Positions 26,901 through 34,790 of a stretch of DNA of 64,000 bases are shown piece after piece. Position 1 is the stretch's first letter; the number at the start of each line of letters is the position of its first letter. Source of the stretch: Reticulitermes speratus (taxonomy: Eukaryota > Arthropoda > Insecta > Blattodea > Rhinotermitidae); contig JAJKFL010000011.1 in the NCBI GenBank assembly GCA_021186555.1, forward strand, positions 32,227,611 to 32,291,610, in the 5' to 3' direction. A model generated the notes under the pieces. It made no database searches, had not been told where the DNA came from, and worked only from the letters and a program-made list of their open reading frames with translations. Both the position numbers and the translations under genes were made by a program.

Positions 26901-29900
26901 AAACAACTGTAAAATACGCCACCCATACAATCACTGCAGCCCAGGCAGTTGGTTACCTGGCCACCTCTGCTTTAGTACCAGCCCTGTCCACTACTGTTAC
27001 CACATTTTAACCAAAACTGTATAGTGTCCATAATAGTTTGTAAAACTCCACAACATAAAATTTATAAAAATCTGTTCAGTGTTAATATATGGAGGCAGAT
27101 GCATACAGCAAAGCTAACAAGCACATCTTAGCACCCTTTTGTTGCAACCACACAAAAACGAAAATCTAACACAAATGCAAGGTCTTTCCAGAGTAGTCAG
27201 CAGTCATTCAGCTGTCATCAACAGCATTAGATAGTTTTGCCATGAAATGGTTTTTTGACATGAAAACCATGTGACTTTATTTCACATTTTTTGCTTACCT
27301 CTTTGGAAGAAAATAATGCTAACTTAGCTTTTGTTCCATCCTTAACTGTTTGGGAAGGTGAAATGAATGCTTCAAACCCATTCCTTTTCACAGCTGAATT
27401 CTGCAAAAACAAAAACAAAAACAAAAACATGCACATATAAACTGAAATGAATTATTATGAAACTAGAATAAAAAACAGAATTTCATCATCTGACACGACC
27501 TATCAGAAGTCGCAAGAACTGAAAACAACACCTATAATCACATCTCTTTATTGACACTTTGTATGCTGAATCAAAGTGACTGACTTACTAGTTATGAATA
27601 AATTAATGTCAGCAGGAAGTAAAATTCACATTTTTTTAATAGGTAAGAATTAAAATACAGACAGATGGCTCACATTTAGTTTAACTAAAATTTCTTCAGG
27701 TGTCATACGTTAATTTCTTCTCACTTACCACTCCTAATAACAGCAAATATGAAAACAGCAAACTGACATTCATCTCAGAACATGAGATTGTGCCCGCTGT
27801 GATAAACAGCCATGTGTTACATCTACCTCAGGCAAATTAAGTGGGCCCAACTTTGCTCTTGTTTGCTTACTGACCTCATTTGATGGGGTTGAATTTAAAT
27901 CCATGTTCTTCACCCTCTTTGATGGTCCAATCTGTGAAGCTCGTTTACGTTTAGTATTTGCCTAAAAAAATATCAAATGTTCAAAAACTTTTTTTTTTAA
28001 TTTCTATAAATTAAAACTTCCATAGTTTGTTTTATAATTAAATCTACCTTCTGAGGGGTCCCCTCTTCAGATTCTTCAACATTGTCATTCCCCAGCACTT
28101 CGTCAGAATCAGTACCAGAACTTGCGGATTCTGATAGCACATCAAGATCTTCTTTGTCTGGAAGTATTACAAAATCAGCAATTCGGGTCCCTTCGAAATA
28201 CAACCTACCGTATTTAACTTTACATTACTTACTTGGCTTGTATTCATCCTCTGAATCCTCACTATCCAGTACAAGGATCCGTCTCTTCTTCTGTTGAGGA
28301 CTCTGGCCATCTTGAGCAACATCTTGGTTCTCTTTATCCATATCTGTAAGCAACAAACACAGAATGAGTATCAAGTTACCAAATTACTTCATGACCAATC
28401 CATTCAGAGGCTCTGTTTATTACTGAACAAATTACTTGACTCTTTTGACATATAGGATAGAAATTAGCATAAAAATTATGAAAGATGTAAATACAGACGG
28501 ACCCCGACTTACGTAGCTCCGACATACGTAGATCCGGACTTATGCAAAAGACTTCTTGTGCCATTACCACCACTACTACCACTCCAACCACCAACACAAC
28601 CACCCCTGCCTCTGCCTCAATTGAATACGACAGTGACTCCAGTATCGATTATTAATTATTATTAAGTATTGATTATTAATTATTATTATGTTTTTATTAA
28701 CTGTTATTAAAATTATTATTAATTATTATTATTGTGTATAAGGTATATAACAACAAATGGCTCAGAGTTACGTAAAAACTGACTTATGCATAGGGTTGCG
28801 GAATGATCCACTTACGTAAGTCGGGGACTTTCTGTATATTAGAAGCAGAAGCAATGATGTTTTGGTGAGTATTAAGAAACAAGCAACATAAAAAATAAGA
28901 ACCATTACAAAGACAGGAATTGAAGACAGAAACACTACAATAAAGAACTGGTAATGATTGGGGAGATCAAGCAATAGGTGGAAATCAAGGGAGAAAAGAT
29001 ATACAAAAACAGCAGGATATGGACAGACATATACACAACAGCAGAATATTGGTCCACACGTATGGATGAGAAACAGGACAAGGGTGGCCACATACACAAT
29101 AGATGGATACAGGTGGGCACATACACAACAGGATACAGGTAGGCACATGCTCAACAGAAGGATACAGGTGGGCACATGCACAACAGGATAATACAGGTAG
29201 ACACATGCATAACAGAAGGATACAGGTGGACACATACATAACAGAAGGATACAGGTGGAAACATACATAACACAAGGATACAGGTGGGCACATACATAAC
29301 AGAAGGATACAGGTGGACACATACATAACAGAAGGATACAAGTGGGGACATATACAAGGATATGGGTGGGCACATACATGACAGAACATGGGTGGACACA
29401 TACAGACAGGATATGGGTGGGCACATATATAAGAGAAGGATTTGGGCAGGCACATACACACAGGATATAACTGGGCACACACACATCAGAAGGATACAGG
29501 TGAACATACACACAGGAAATGGTGGGGCAGATACACAACAAAAGCATCTAATGGAGACGGCATTATCTGAAGACCTGAAGGATGTATTAATAGTGGATAT
29601 AACACTGAAATTATTCCTTCCATTGTCCAACATTTGACTACTGGAGCAATGCTCAACAAATGATGTTAACAATTCAACTTCAAATATATACAATTACAAA
29701 ATAAACAGAGGGTAGATTTAAACCTTTGGTTTCTTCTTCATCTTCACTTTCCATGTCACTAGCTGAATCATCTGGGTAATCAACAATGAGTTTGCTGCGC
29801 TCCAACTTTGAAAGCTTTAAAGCAGAATCAGCCTGGTTGCAGGCTACTTTCCATTTGTCTTTGTCTTTGGTTGGAGCTAGCTTCTTCACTCCATCCACAT

Positions 29901-31901
29901 ATTTCTCCACATACCTACAGAATGAAGCAGACATTCACAACAACAGTCACAGTGACAACAGTAATAAACTGTTCAGCTTTACAGTACATGCCTCTTTACA
30001 TAACACAGTGGTAGATATGGTAGGTTTATTGCACAGAACGTCAGCATCCACTACGTCAGCCCACAACAGTTGCTGTGCCAACGAACATGACAAAAAGGAC
30101 ACCAAAAGTCTATCCATAACCTTTTACACCCCCCACATAAATTCAGCTTTCATGGTTTGGTCATATCATGTGTTGGGGCTGTTCCAGTGTTTCAGCATAT
30201 ATCTGTGCACACCAAATTTTAGAAGAAACACACCAGCACTTATGTAGGAGCTGAAAATGTAATGTACGTACTATATCTAGCCAGATCACAAGTTACTGCC
30301 ATTGTATGGACATCTATGTAAGAGAGCCAAGGGATTCAAATGATAAGTGACAACATTCAATAAAAGGTTACATCTCATACTAATCACAAACCATTTAGAT
30401 AAACTAACATTTCAGCATAATTTGACTGAATCATCAATTAATACCACATACACTAGATGTAAGGGAAATCTGTACTTACTTCCTGCGAATCCACGCTCTT
30501 GTAGGTGGGTCATCAAAAAACTGAACATGAATATCATTTCCTTTAACATGATATTTCACTTTGGGATGATTACAGACCATACTTGGCCACCAAGGATATC
30601 CATCTAGCTTTGACCAAACAATATCACAAACACCAAAATCTGAAAAAAGAAAGACAGATACTGTGAAGTTTGACTGGTATGGCAGTAGTTCAGTTACAAT
30701 ATTCTGTGTTAAGCCTAGTTCAGAGACTAAAACCCACATGTTCATTATGAGAAAATAACTTGAAAATTAGTCTTTTGCCATGTAATGCCATGAAGCCTGG
30801 TAGACATAAGCAGACATTTCAGAAAACCTGATATCTCCACCCCGATAACAGAGGCAGAAAACTACTGGAGAATAGTGTGGGCACCATAAAAGGGACAGAA
30901 TTATAACAGTGACTGAGCTATCATAAGCAGCAGATCAAGCAAATACCTCTTCCCACCACTCCAAACATCCGCCCCCCTTACACACACCACCATCTACTGA
31001 AGCCGTAGAAGTCCATACAACACTGAAACGACTGAACCCACAGACTTAAACCAGTGAGCTTTACAGTCAGAAGGAGAAACATTAATCATTAGGCCACAGA
31101 AGTGACCTACAAAACAAAAATTTGGATAATCCTCATATAACACTGACACACACCCCATACCACAAACATCACCACATCAGCTAGCTCCGCTCTGTGAAAT
31201 CAATTACATGACAAATATGCATGAACATTCATTTTTCAGCAAACCATTTTATCATAACGCTTTCAAAACATCCAGTTCTGGTCACCCCAGTCCACTTCTA
31301 TGAAGTATACATGTATTTCGCACTTTTCTGTGTTATTCGTACACTATGCAATGACAATGTAAAAACATGTGGACTGAAGCACAGCTGACACCAACTTCTA
31401 ACCTGTGATAAAAAAGAACCATTCTGTGAACTATACATGTAGTGGACATTTTTCCCCATCATTCACACATTGTGTAACAGCAATTCTGTGACATTCATAC
31501 ATTCTGCATCAGCAATGATATTATGTGGACTAGAGCGGGCATGAAAATGGGGCAAAAAGCTGCCGCCATTTCTGAAGTACTTCTCTGTTCCAAGTTTCAT
31601 AACAGAATCACTGCTTACCAACAATAATGACAATATCTGAAAATATATTCTTGACTCAATTACCTATTCCTTCATTCTGTTTGTTGTCATCTGCTACGGA
31701 AGTTGTAGTCTCTCTTTTACGGTCTATTTTTGGGGTTACGCTTTTCGTCACTTTCTTGCTGCCCGATGTAGGACTAGCCACTTTAGATTTCTGAAGACCT
31801 TTATTGTTTGTTTCAGAAGGGGAACTTCCACCTTCCTTCTGCACTTTCAGCTGTGCGGGCGACTTCGTGAAATAATTAAAGAGAGTATTTTTCTGCGCCA
31901 T
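2947..31901 (-). CDS. MSH6: DNA mismatch repair protein MSH6 (MutS homologue, 26 coding exons)
   Basis: MSH6 pairs with MSH2 to form MutS-alpha, which binds base mismatches and small loops and uses ATP to start nuclear mismatch repair. Exons in transcript order (high to low coordinate): 31664-31901, 30480-30639, 29724-29914, 28233-28343, 28048-28157, 27827-27961, 27299-27400, 26183-26355, 24445-24579, 23413-23548, 21808-21947, 20459-20593, 18485-18692, 17896-18101, 16274-16386, 15427-15582, 15141-15298, 14476-14585, 12117-12272, 11100-11233, 9382-9473, 8001-8133, 6104-6289, 5616-5794, 4661-4812, 2947-3222. Every junction has a splice signal and compatible phase, apart from three one-base frame breaks (near 26342, 11131 and 5700). 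The corrected length is about 1341 residues, against 1360 in human. Domains in order: a PCNA-binding-like KNTLFNYF near the start, PWWP (residues about 80-133), an acidic/basic linker, the mismatch-binding FYE motif (about 431-433), MutS connector/core/clamp, Walker A (about 1118-1126) and Walker B DE (about 1197-1198). The start is the ATG at 31901; the next upstream in-frame codon is TTG. The exon 14 donor is GC. ATTAAA lies at 2653-2658 (minus) as a possible poly(A) signal. Confidence 0.95.
3382..4172 (+). mobile_element. Non-autonomous pogo/Tigger-type DNA transposon, copy 1
   Basis: Terminal inverted repeats of about 30 bp (CCGTATATTCTCGAATCTAA at the left, the reverse complement at the right) are flanked by TA target duplications at 3380-3381 and 4173-4174. 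An ORF from 3684 encodes a CENP-B/psq-type helix-turn-helix ([35 protein letters not shown]). It then jumps to the acidic tail typical of a transposase C terminus (MSDDGESDE in a shifted frame). The DDE core is missing, so this is an internal deletion derivative. It lies in an MSH6 intron. Copy 2 at 41409-42178 shares the same deletion. Confidence 0.88.
5616..5794 (-). CDS. MSH6: MSH6 exon 24: Walker B / signature exon carrying a one-base frame break
   Basis: The first half reads in one frame as [20 protein letters not shown] and on to DIMAGE. The second half reads in another frame as [18 protein letters not shown] and on to LVLVDELG. Together they match the MSH6 ATPase core, including the Walker B DE. 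The switch falls at GGAGAAGAG near 5699-5706, where one extra A fits all the facts. A long ORF through the first half in the second-half frame starts MSQLHPVSS and is a false reading. If the break were real, the protein would lose Walker B. Confidence 0.9.
6104..6289 (-). CDS. MSH6: MSH6 exon 23: Walker A of the ATPase domain
   Basis: This exon encodes 62 residues ending in [28 protein letters not shown] is the MutS-family Walker A loop that binds ATP phosphates, at about residues 1118-1126. Upstream, DGRHPC and FIPND are conserved MSH6 landmarks. Phase is 0 on both sides. The frame is intact. Confidence 0.95.
6916..7202 (+). mobile_element. tRNA-derived SINE, old copy
   Basis: A degenerate box A (gatagcatagtcattatagtg) and box B (ggttcaaatcctgg) head a body that shares ccagcctc.tattcagtggg and gagctatacctctactcccc with the copies at 15728, 17493 and 63669. 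The target duplication ATATTTATTT occurs at 6906-6915 and 7203-7212. It lies in an MSH6 intron. Confidence 0.75.
10190..10440 (+). mobile_element. Degenerate SINE-like repeat, family with copies near 16040 and 22410
   Basis: Shared words are ttcaaatctcag.tc.gag..tggctactttga, attaggccac and a.ttcctcacac. They occur here, at about 16035-16250 and in part at 22410-22560. The ttcaaatctc segment resembles a pol III box B. A 20-base G run (about 10265-10284) sits in the middle of this copy. Confidence 0.4.
10490..10765 (+). repeat. Diverged direct duplication, about 130-bp units
   Basis: Two adjacent units align over most of their length: ccatgttgccacatcacactcag matches ccatgctgcaacatcacattcaa, and ttctctcaatgttcatcacaaaatcatgtggtgg matches ccctcgattctcatcaggaaatcgcactgtgg. 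A 107-codon frame runs through both but has no recognisable domain. It lies in an MSH6 intron. Confidence 0.6.
11571..11673. repeat. Perfect 42-bp stem hairpin
   Basis: 11571-11612 and 11632-11673 are exact reverse complements, with a 19-base loop between. The arms begin agtatacactttaccaacac. There is no coding potential. It lies in an MSH6 intron. Perfect arms imply a recent origin. Confidence 0.9.
11900..12065. repeat. Inverted-repeat element of the cttctggg family
   Basis: The left arm (cttctgggatgttgtgccatgtcaactggtgaatagttac) pairs imperfectly with the right arm (gtaactatttaccagctgaaatggcataacatcacaaagg). The centre contains cttcatcttcaggg, the reverse complement of a CTGAAGATGAAG core. 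It abuts MSH6 exon 19. Confidence 0.7.
12613..12739. repeat. Inverted-repeat element, about 50-bp arms
   Basis: tatttacaaaaccaacatatgca at the left is matched by tgcatatgttggttttgtaaata at the right. The centre contains ctacatgtttcagcaatg, the same GAAACATGTAG signature seen in the 63168-63585 element. Confidence 0.75.
12828..14318 (-). mobile_element. Tigger-type DNA transposon with partial DDE transposase
   Basis: The terminal repeats CAGTGAAACCTCTATCCATCGTT and its reverse complement are flanked by TA at 12826-12827 and 14319-14320. On the minus strand, frames from about 14035 down to 13110 encode the DDE_1 core: [13 protein letters not shown], then [24 protein letters not shown] and [14 protein letters not shown], then a C-terminal part with [18 protein letters not shown] frameshift near 13805 separates the first and second blocks, and a stop follows AGYV. 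The N-terminal CENP-B-like DNA-binding half is absent. The element lies in an MSH6 intron. Confidence 0.9.
13110..14043 (-). pseudogene. Broken Tigger transposase (DDE_1 family)
   Basis: This is the coding remnant inside the element at 12828-14318. Candidate catalytic acidic residues are visible in [15 protein letters not shown] and QPLDLG. It lacks the helix-turn-helix N terminus, has a frame change near 13805 and an in-frame stop near 13347, so it cannot make an active enzyme. Confidence 0.85.
15728..16011 (+). mobile_element. tRNA-derived SINE, full length
   Basis: Box A (ggatagcgtagttggta) and box B (ggatcgaatcccg) are good RNA polymerase III promoter matches at the 5' end. The body runs to a gggccttcatggcccgttct tail. 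A 14-bp target duplication CCATGGTCAAATTG flanks it at 15714-15727 and 16012-16025. It is inserted in an MSH6 intron and encodes no protein. Confidence 0.9.
17493..17783 (-). mobile_element. tRNA-derived SINE, full length, minus orientation
   Basis: Same family as 15728-16011, inverted. Box B reads on the minus strand as gggatcgaatcccgg and box A near 17755-17775. A 14-bp target duplication CTTATAAAGAACAT lies at 17479-17492 and 17784-17797. It contains a G run at 17588-17602. Confidence 0.9.
19350..19560 (+). mobile_element. Probable tRNA-derived SINE
   Basis: The segment starts with a box A-like ggccacatggtctaaggcatggg and a box B gggtttgaatcctgcc at tRNA-like spacing, then an unrelated body. 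No second copy or target duplication was found in the window. It lies in an MSH6 intron. Confidence 0.4.
20820..20940. repeat. Foldback remnant related to 11900-12065
   Basis: cttcaaaatgtcagtaactatttggcagttgacatggcataaaataccaaaagacctga closely follows the right arm at 12005-12065. The left arm is largely eroded. It lies in an MSH6 intron. Confidence 0.5.
22055..22250 (-). mobile_element. LINE 3' fragment (reverse transcriptase C terminus)
   Basis: Minus-strand translation includes [20 protein letters not shown] and then [20 protein letters not shown], the well-known C-terminal end of insect non-LTR reverse transcriptases (RRRWEDNIKMDLQE.G.EG.DW...). It is truncated at the 5' side and lies in an MSH6 intron. 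Confidence 0.75.
22752..22972. mobile_element. Foldback retroposon with hammerhead-like core and 11-bp target duplication
   Basis: Near-perfect inverted arms of about 90 bp (left from gcgctcttctgggatattac, right ending gtaatatcccagaagagc) are followed by a single-copy tail acatctcatcaacatcgcgg and onward. The target duplication AGTCTATACAA lies at 22741-22751 and 22973-22983. The right arm carries GTGAAGA, T, stem GGGAC/GTCCC, then AAAAC. A related 113-bp element lies at 45456-45568. Confidence 0.85.
24123..24279. mobile_element. Small Tigger-like MITE
   Basis: A 157-bp palindromic-ended element: CAGTAAAACCCAAACTTTATGTT at the left and its approximate reverse complement ending GGGATTTTACTG at the right. 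TA precedes the left end; the right flank is CA, so the duplication is not intact. It lies in an MSH6 intron. Confidence 0.7.
24445..24579 (-). CDS. MSH6: MSH6 exon 9: mismatch-recognition domain with FYE motif
   Basis: The encoded stretch [13 protein letters not shown] holds the Phe-x-Glu motif, here FYE. In MutS and MSH6 the Phe stacks on the mispaired base and the Glu hydrogen-bonds it. In this model the motif falls at about residues 431-433; human has Phe432 and Glu434. The preceding WWE and the LFFKVG strand are also typical. Splice sites are ttatcag and GTTAGT, both phase 0. Confidence 0.93.
25077..25500. repeat. Inverted-repeat element
   Basis: The left arm (tactccaatttatcgaataatgcaacc, then cacaaatatatttattatttaacttct) is matched by the right arm (gaagttaaataatcagagaatttgtga, then ggttgcattattttataaattggagta). 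The left inner side carries, on the minus strand, CTGAAGA, T, GGC/GCT, GAAAC. A SINE has inserted at its right end. Confidence 0.75.
25501..25807 (-). mobile_element. tRNA-derived SINE, second family, minus orientation
   Basis: On the minus strand the 5' end reads ggggcgcgtggtggcgtagttggttgag (box A) and then cgggtttgatttccg (box B). The tail ends aatgggattgcttta. A 14-bp target duplication TATAAATTGGAGTA lies at 25487-25500 and 25808-25821. It is inserted exactly at the outer end of an older inverted-repeat element (about 25077-25500). Confidence 0.88.
28494..28834. mobile_element. 341-bp MITE with TA target duplication
   Basis: The left end CAGACGGACCCCGACTTACGTA and the reverse complement of the right end (CAGAAAGTCCCCGACTTACG) match at about 20 of 22 positions. 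TA flanks both sides (28492-28493 and 28835-28836). The inside is an AT-rich attatt array without coding capacity. The structure fits a mariner/pogo-type MITE. Confidence 0.85.
29010..29535. repeat. 29-bp minisatellite
   Basis: A tandem array of about 18 units with consensus ggatacaggtgggcacatacataacagaa, fairly uniform in the middle and degenerate at the ends. It lies in an MSH6 intron between exons 3 and 4. Since 29 is not a multiple of 3 and the unit lacks minus-strand stops, all three minus frames stay open, producing Cys/Pro/Val-rich ORFs up to 259 codons that are not genes. Confidence 0.9.
30480..30639 (-). CDS. MSH6: MSH6 exon 2: PWWP domain
   Basis: This exon encodes a PWWP domain beginning [21 protein letters not shown]. 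In human MSH6 the PWWP domain binds H3K36me3 and recruits the protein to chromatin. The YPWWP core and the following [11 protein letters not shown] strand are intact. Its presence fits MSH6 and argues against the other MutS homologues, which lack the domain. The exon is flanked by ttcag and GTAAGT splice sites. Confidence 0.93.
31664..31901 (-). CDS. MSH6: MSH6 exon 1: start codon and PCNA-interacting-like motif
   Basis: The first coding exon encodes 79 residues plus one base. It opens with [15 protein letters not shown]. The KNTLFNYF segment fits a PIP-box-like pattern (x-x-x-L-x-x-aromatic-aromatic), the motif that tethers MSH6 to PCNA at replication forks. The usual leading Gln is out of register: Gln3 lies one residue too early and Lys sits in its place. 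The rest is a low-complexity Ser/Thr/Lys-rich linker, as expected before the PWWP domain. The donor is GTAATT after a single G, which joins with AT of exon 2 to form Asp. Confidence 0.9.
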
Positions 31902-32345
31902 TTGGGCCAAGACTTATTTCACCTCATTACAGACGTAAGTAATAAGTTACTCCGTCTTGCATCACACACGTGCACTGGCAAGATCTGAAATATACTGGCA
32001 GAACTTTCAACGTACCTACTTAAACACCCATGTATACAAATTTGTTTACAAATCTACAGACACACACAATCTCACAACATTTGCTGCTTTGGCGGGAAAA
32101 TCATTGCAGTGTGTTTCCAGCACAAAACAACCGCAACGTTACCGCTTGAATGTACTTTAAGTAAACATAACATAATTAATAAATATTACTTGTATTAAAA
32201 TTTGCGTGAAATGACGAGAAACAAAATCACATTATCGCAACACACGCAAATACAATATTACTAATACGGGATATGTTTTGATTCACAGAACTTCCTGTTC
32301 ATCACAGGATGTTTCATTCTCGGACACAGTGACTTGCGCGGAAAA
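31902..32345. promoter_or_regulatory. Divergent (bidirectional) promoter between MSH6 and EMC7
   Basis: Only 444 bp separate the MSH6 start codon (minus) from the EMC7 start codon (plus), so both 5' UTRs and promoters must share this interval. No clear TATA box is placed consistently for either gene. A consensus E2F-type element, TTTGGCGGGAAAA, lies at 32088-32100. The flanks show no recognisable transposon. Confidence 0.7.
32088..32100 (+). promoter_or_regulatory. E2F/DP consensus site
   Basis: TTTGGCGGGAAAA matches the classic E2F site (TTTSSCGS with a GGGAAA flank). It lies about 190 bp upstream of the MSH6 ATG and about 245 bp upstream of the EMC7 ATG. Mismatch-repair genes are known E2F targets in animals, so S-phase control of MSH6 is the natural reading. 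Function is inferred from sequence alone. Confidence 0.55.
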
Positions 32346-34790
32346 ATGGCGAAAGTAGGCGCATTGAGAGTTAATACTCTATTAGATTTTACAGTAATTG
32401 TGTTAGTACTAGGATTTGCCCATGCCGTGCAGTCAGAAGTGGATGAAGTCACAACAGAAGTCTATAGTGTAGATGGCAAAGTGTTCCCACCGGATTCGCA
32501 TGTTACAAGTAACTGGCAGGTGTCGACAAGGGTGTACATGAACGGTGGAGATTTCGTAGGTTTCTTAAAGTAAGTACTTGTAAAGTTATGTTGTAGTAGG
32601 TATGTTTCCAGTAGAAATTAAAGCACAAGGGCACGTGACGTATGTTTAATCTTGTTGCTTTATGCCTCAAATTGAGTTGTGGATGCCACTACCCCATTTT
32701 TGCACATAGGAAAACGCATTTAATATGTAAAAATTCTGTTTTAAGATTCTCAGTTTGTGGAAGGAAGAAAGTACCTTTTTGCTATCAGCTTGAGGAAACA
32801 ACATTTCACGAAAGTTGAGGTTCTCAAGGTGGAGGCCGTGTGAATGTGACCCCATGTAATCTTGTAGAAGAAATTTATTTACATTTAGTTCCTCTGAAAC
32901 ACCAGTAAATTCCTGCCAAGACTACGCTTTATCACATCCCAGAAGACACTATTCCACCAATTTCTCATGTTTGAAGTTGCAAAAGTTTACATTAACTGAC
33001 AAAACTGCACTTCTTTGCACTGCAGAAAAGGAACTTACTGGTACAGTAGAACCTAACACTTGCCACAGAATTGGAATTTTTGCTATAATATAATTTGACC
33101 TGTCTTTTAAATCATGACCTTATTCACCGTTAGGATCCACTTTGAAATCGTGTGTGCACGTCTTGAGATTGGTATCAGAACTCAGCAATTTGCAATTTAG
33201 TCCTGTGTTTGTAGTGATTGTTTATGTCTGTCATTTCCTCTGTCCAGGGAAGATGGTACTTTCACAATTAATAATGTTCCATCTGGTTCATATGTTATTG
33301 AAGTGGCCAATCCTGATTATGCTTATGAGCCAGTCCGAGTTGAAATCAATTCTAAGGGGAAGTACAGAGCTAGAAAAGTAAATTACATCCAGACCTCTCA
33401 AGTTCTTTCAAGTACCATATCCATTAAAAATGAAGCCACTGAAGCATTTCCGGTACTTCCAAGTAAGAGAACAATGGAGAGTGACAGATTTCCTGTTCAG
33501 TCCAATGGTGAGTTTCAGAGGTGAAATCTGATTTGAGGATGTAATTTTCGAGTTAAATGTAACAAAAACTGTAAAAACCTCAAAGGATTTTTAAATGTGT
33601 ATGTTTATGAGCCTTCCAAAAATACCTTCTTCAGATCCTGTATTGTCACATACGCCCTGCCTGCAGAATATGTAAATATAAGAGAGTTGTATTTTCATGC
33701 TGTATTGAAATTCTCAAATGCAAAACAAAAGATCTGCCAGGGTATATTGTAGCAACTGCTGGAAAACATCTGTAAAGCTTGTAATCTAAACAAAGTTATG
33801 AACATATAGAAGAAAGACAATTTACTTGAAACAGTTCAGCAAATTGACTATAAAAAGGTGCATATTTGTGCACGTTTTCATCATTACAGTTGGAGAGGAT
33901 GGCACACAGTTTTGTAGAGTTTTGGCTTTATTTGATATTTTGAATCTGTCTGAACTTCACTCTTAAGTAATGTTAATCCTTTTAGGTCTTGATGATGATT
34001 CTGCCTTTAGTATTGGTAATGGTTCTTCCCAAGATGATGAATGATCCAGAAACAAGAAAGGTAAGAGAACAGGTGTTTTTGTCAGACATACAAATATGTA
34101 TGGATTCTGGTGTGAAGAGCATGCTCCATTCTGTTCTGTCTTCAGTGCCCAATGCAACAGTGTCACAGATTACTATGCTGTAACGAAGATCTACATATAC
34201 ACAAATGACAACTTTACTTTCCCATACTGATAGGCACCACATACCAGACTCATCACTTGTTCTGAAACTAAAGGGATCTTGTAATCCAGCGAAGTTTACA
34301 TCTTGTTCAGTGGTAATAGGGCCCCTTCCTTCAGCAATAAAGTCAGCTGAAGGTGTGTTTCACTTCCATTATATGCTGAAAGCTTGAATGGTATGGAGCT
34401 TAGAATCAGGAGAAACTTTACCATTACCATACCCAGTATTTAAGTACACATAATTGTGTATTGAGAACATCATATGGAGTCATGTTTCATACCGTCCAGT
34501 CGAACATAATAGTCTTTGGTTAGTGAATTCTGGTAGAAATTTTAAATGTCATATTTCATCACTGCATGTACCCATTGTGAAATTATTACATGGTAAGGCA
34601 AGCAGTGTGTTCACACGTGTTAAAATGTGGGCAAAATATTGTTTATTGACCTCAACTTTTGCAGGAAATGGAGCAACTCAACAATTTCAAATATGATATG
34701 CCAGAAGTGTCAGAGGTGTTGACTTCATTCTTTACTGGAGGTGAGAAGCCAAAACCTCGAGCTGTGAAGTCAAATAAGAAAAGGCAATAA
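32346..34790 (+). CDS. EMC7: ER membrane protein complex subunit 7 (EMC7), 4 exons
   Basis: EMC7 is a lumenal/transmembrane subunit of the ER membrane protein complex, which inserts tail-anchored and multipass proteins. Exons: 32346-32569, 33248-33507, 33986-34060, 34665-34790; 227 residues after correction (human 242). A signal peptide covers about residues 1-28, with a hydrophobic TVIVLVLGFAHA core. A beta-sandwich domain follows (EDGTFTINNVPSGSY, PVRVEINSKGK, RARKVNYI), then a membrane segment LMMILPLVLVMVLP and a basic cytosolic tail ending KKRQ. Within exon 2 the frame switches at CTTT (33406-33408). Removing one T gives QVPYPLKMKP and on to VTDFLFSPM, which joins exon 3 in phase. The start is the ATG at 32346; an upstream in-frame TTG at 32334 is not used. 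AATAAA at 34998-35003 is a candidate poly(A) signal. Confidence 0.93.

Noticed and set aside
29010-29535. CRISPR-like array
   Set aside because: There are no unique spacers between repeats; the units are contiguous and the genome is an animal nuclear one.
28768-29547. A 259-codon minus-strand ORF rich in Cys, Pro and Val, and two more of 165 and 180 codons overlapping it
   Set aside because: They are read-throughs of the 29-bp minisatellite in three frames; the peptide repeats follow the DNA period and there is no domain or conservation.
2947-31901. MSH6 as a pseudogene
   Set aside because: All 26 exons keep splice sites, catalytic motifs and family-typical residues. Three one-base defects with otherwise intact sequence fit assembly error better than decay.
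33036-33060. A Tigger-type terminal repeat (cagtagaacctaacacttgcc)
   Set aside because: There is no matching second end nearby; it is too short to call an element.
34205-34387. Plus-strand ORF in the EMC7 third intron
   Set aside because: No homology to EMC7; the spliced protein joins 34060 directly to 34665 in phase.
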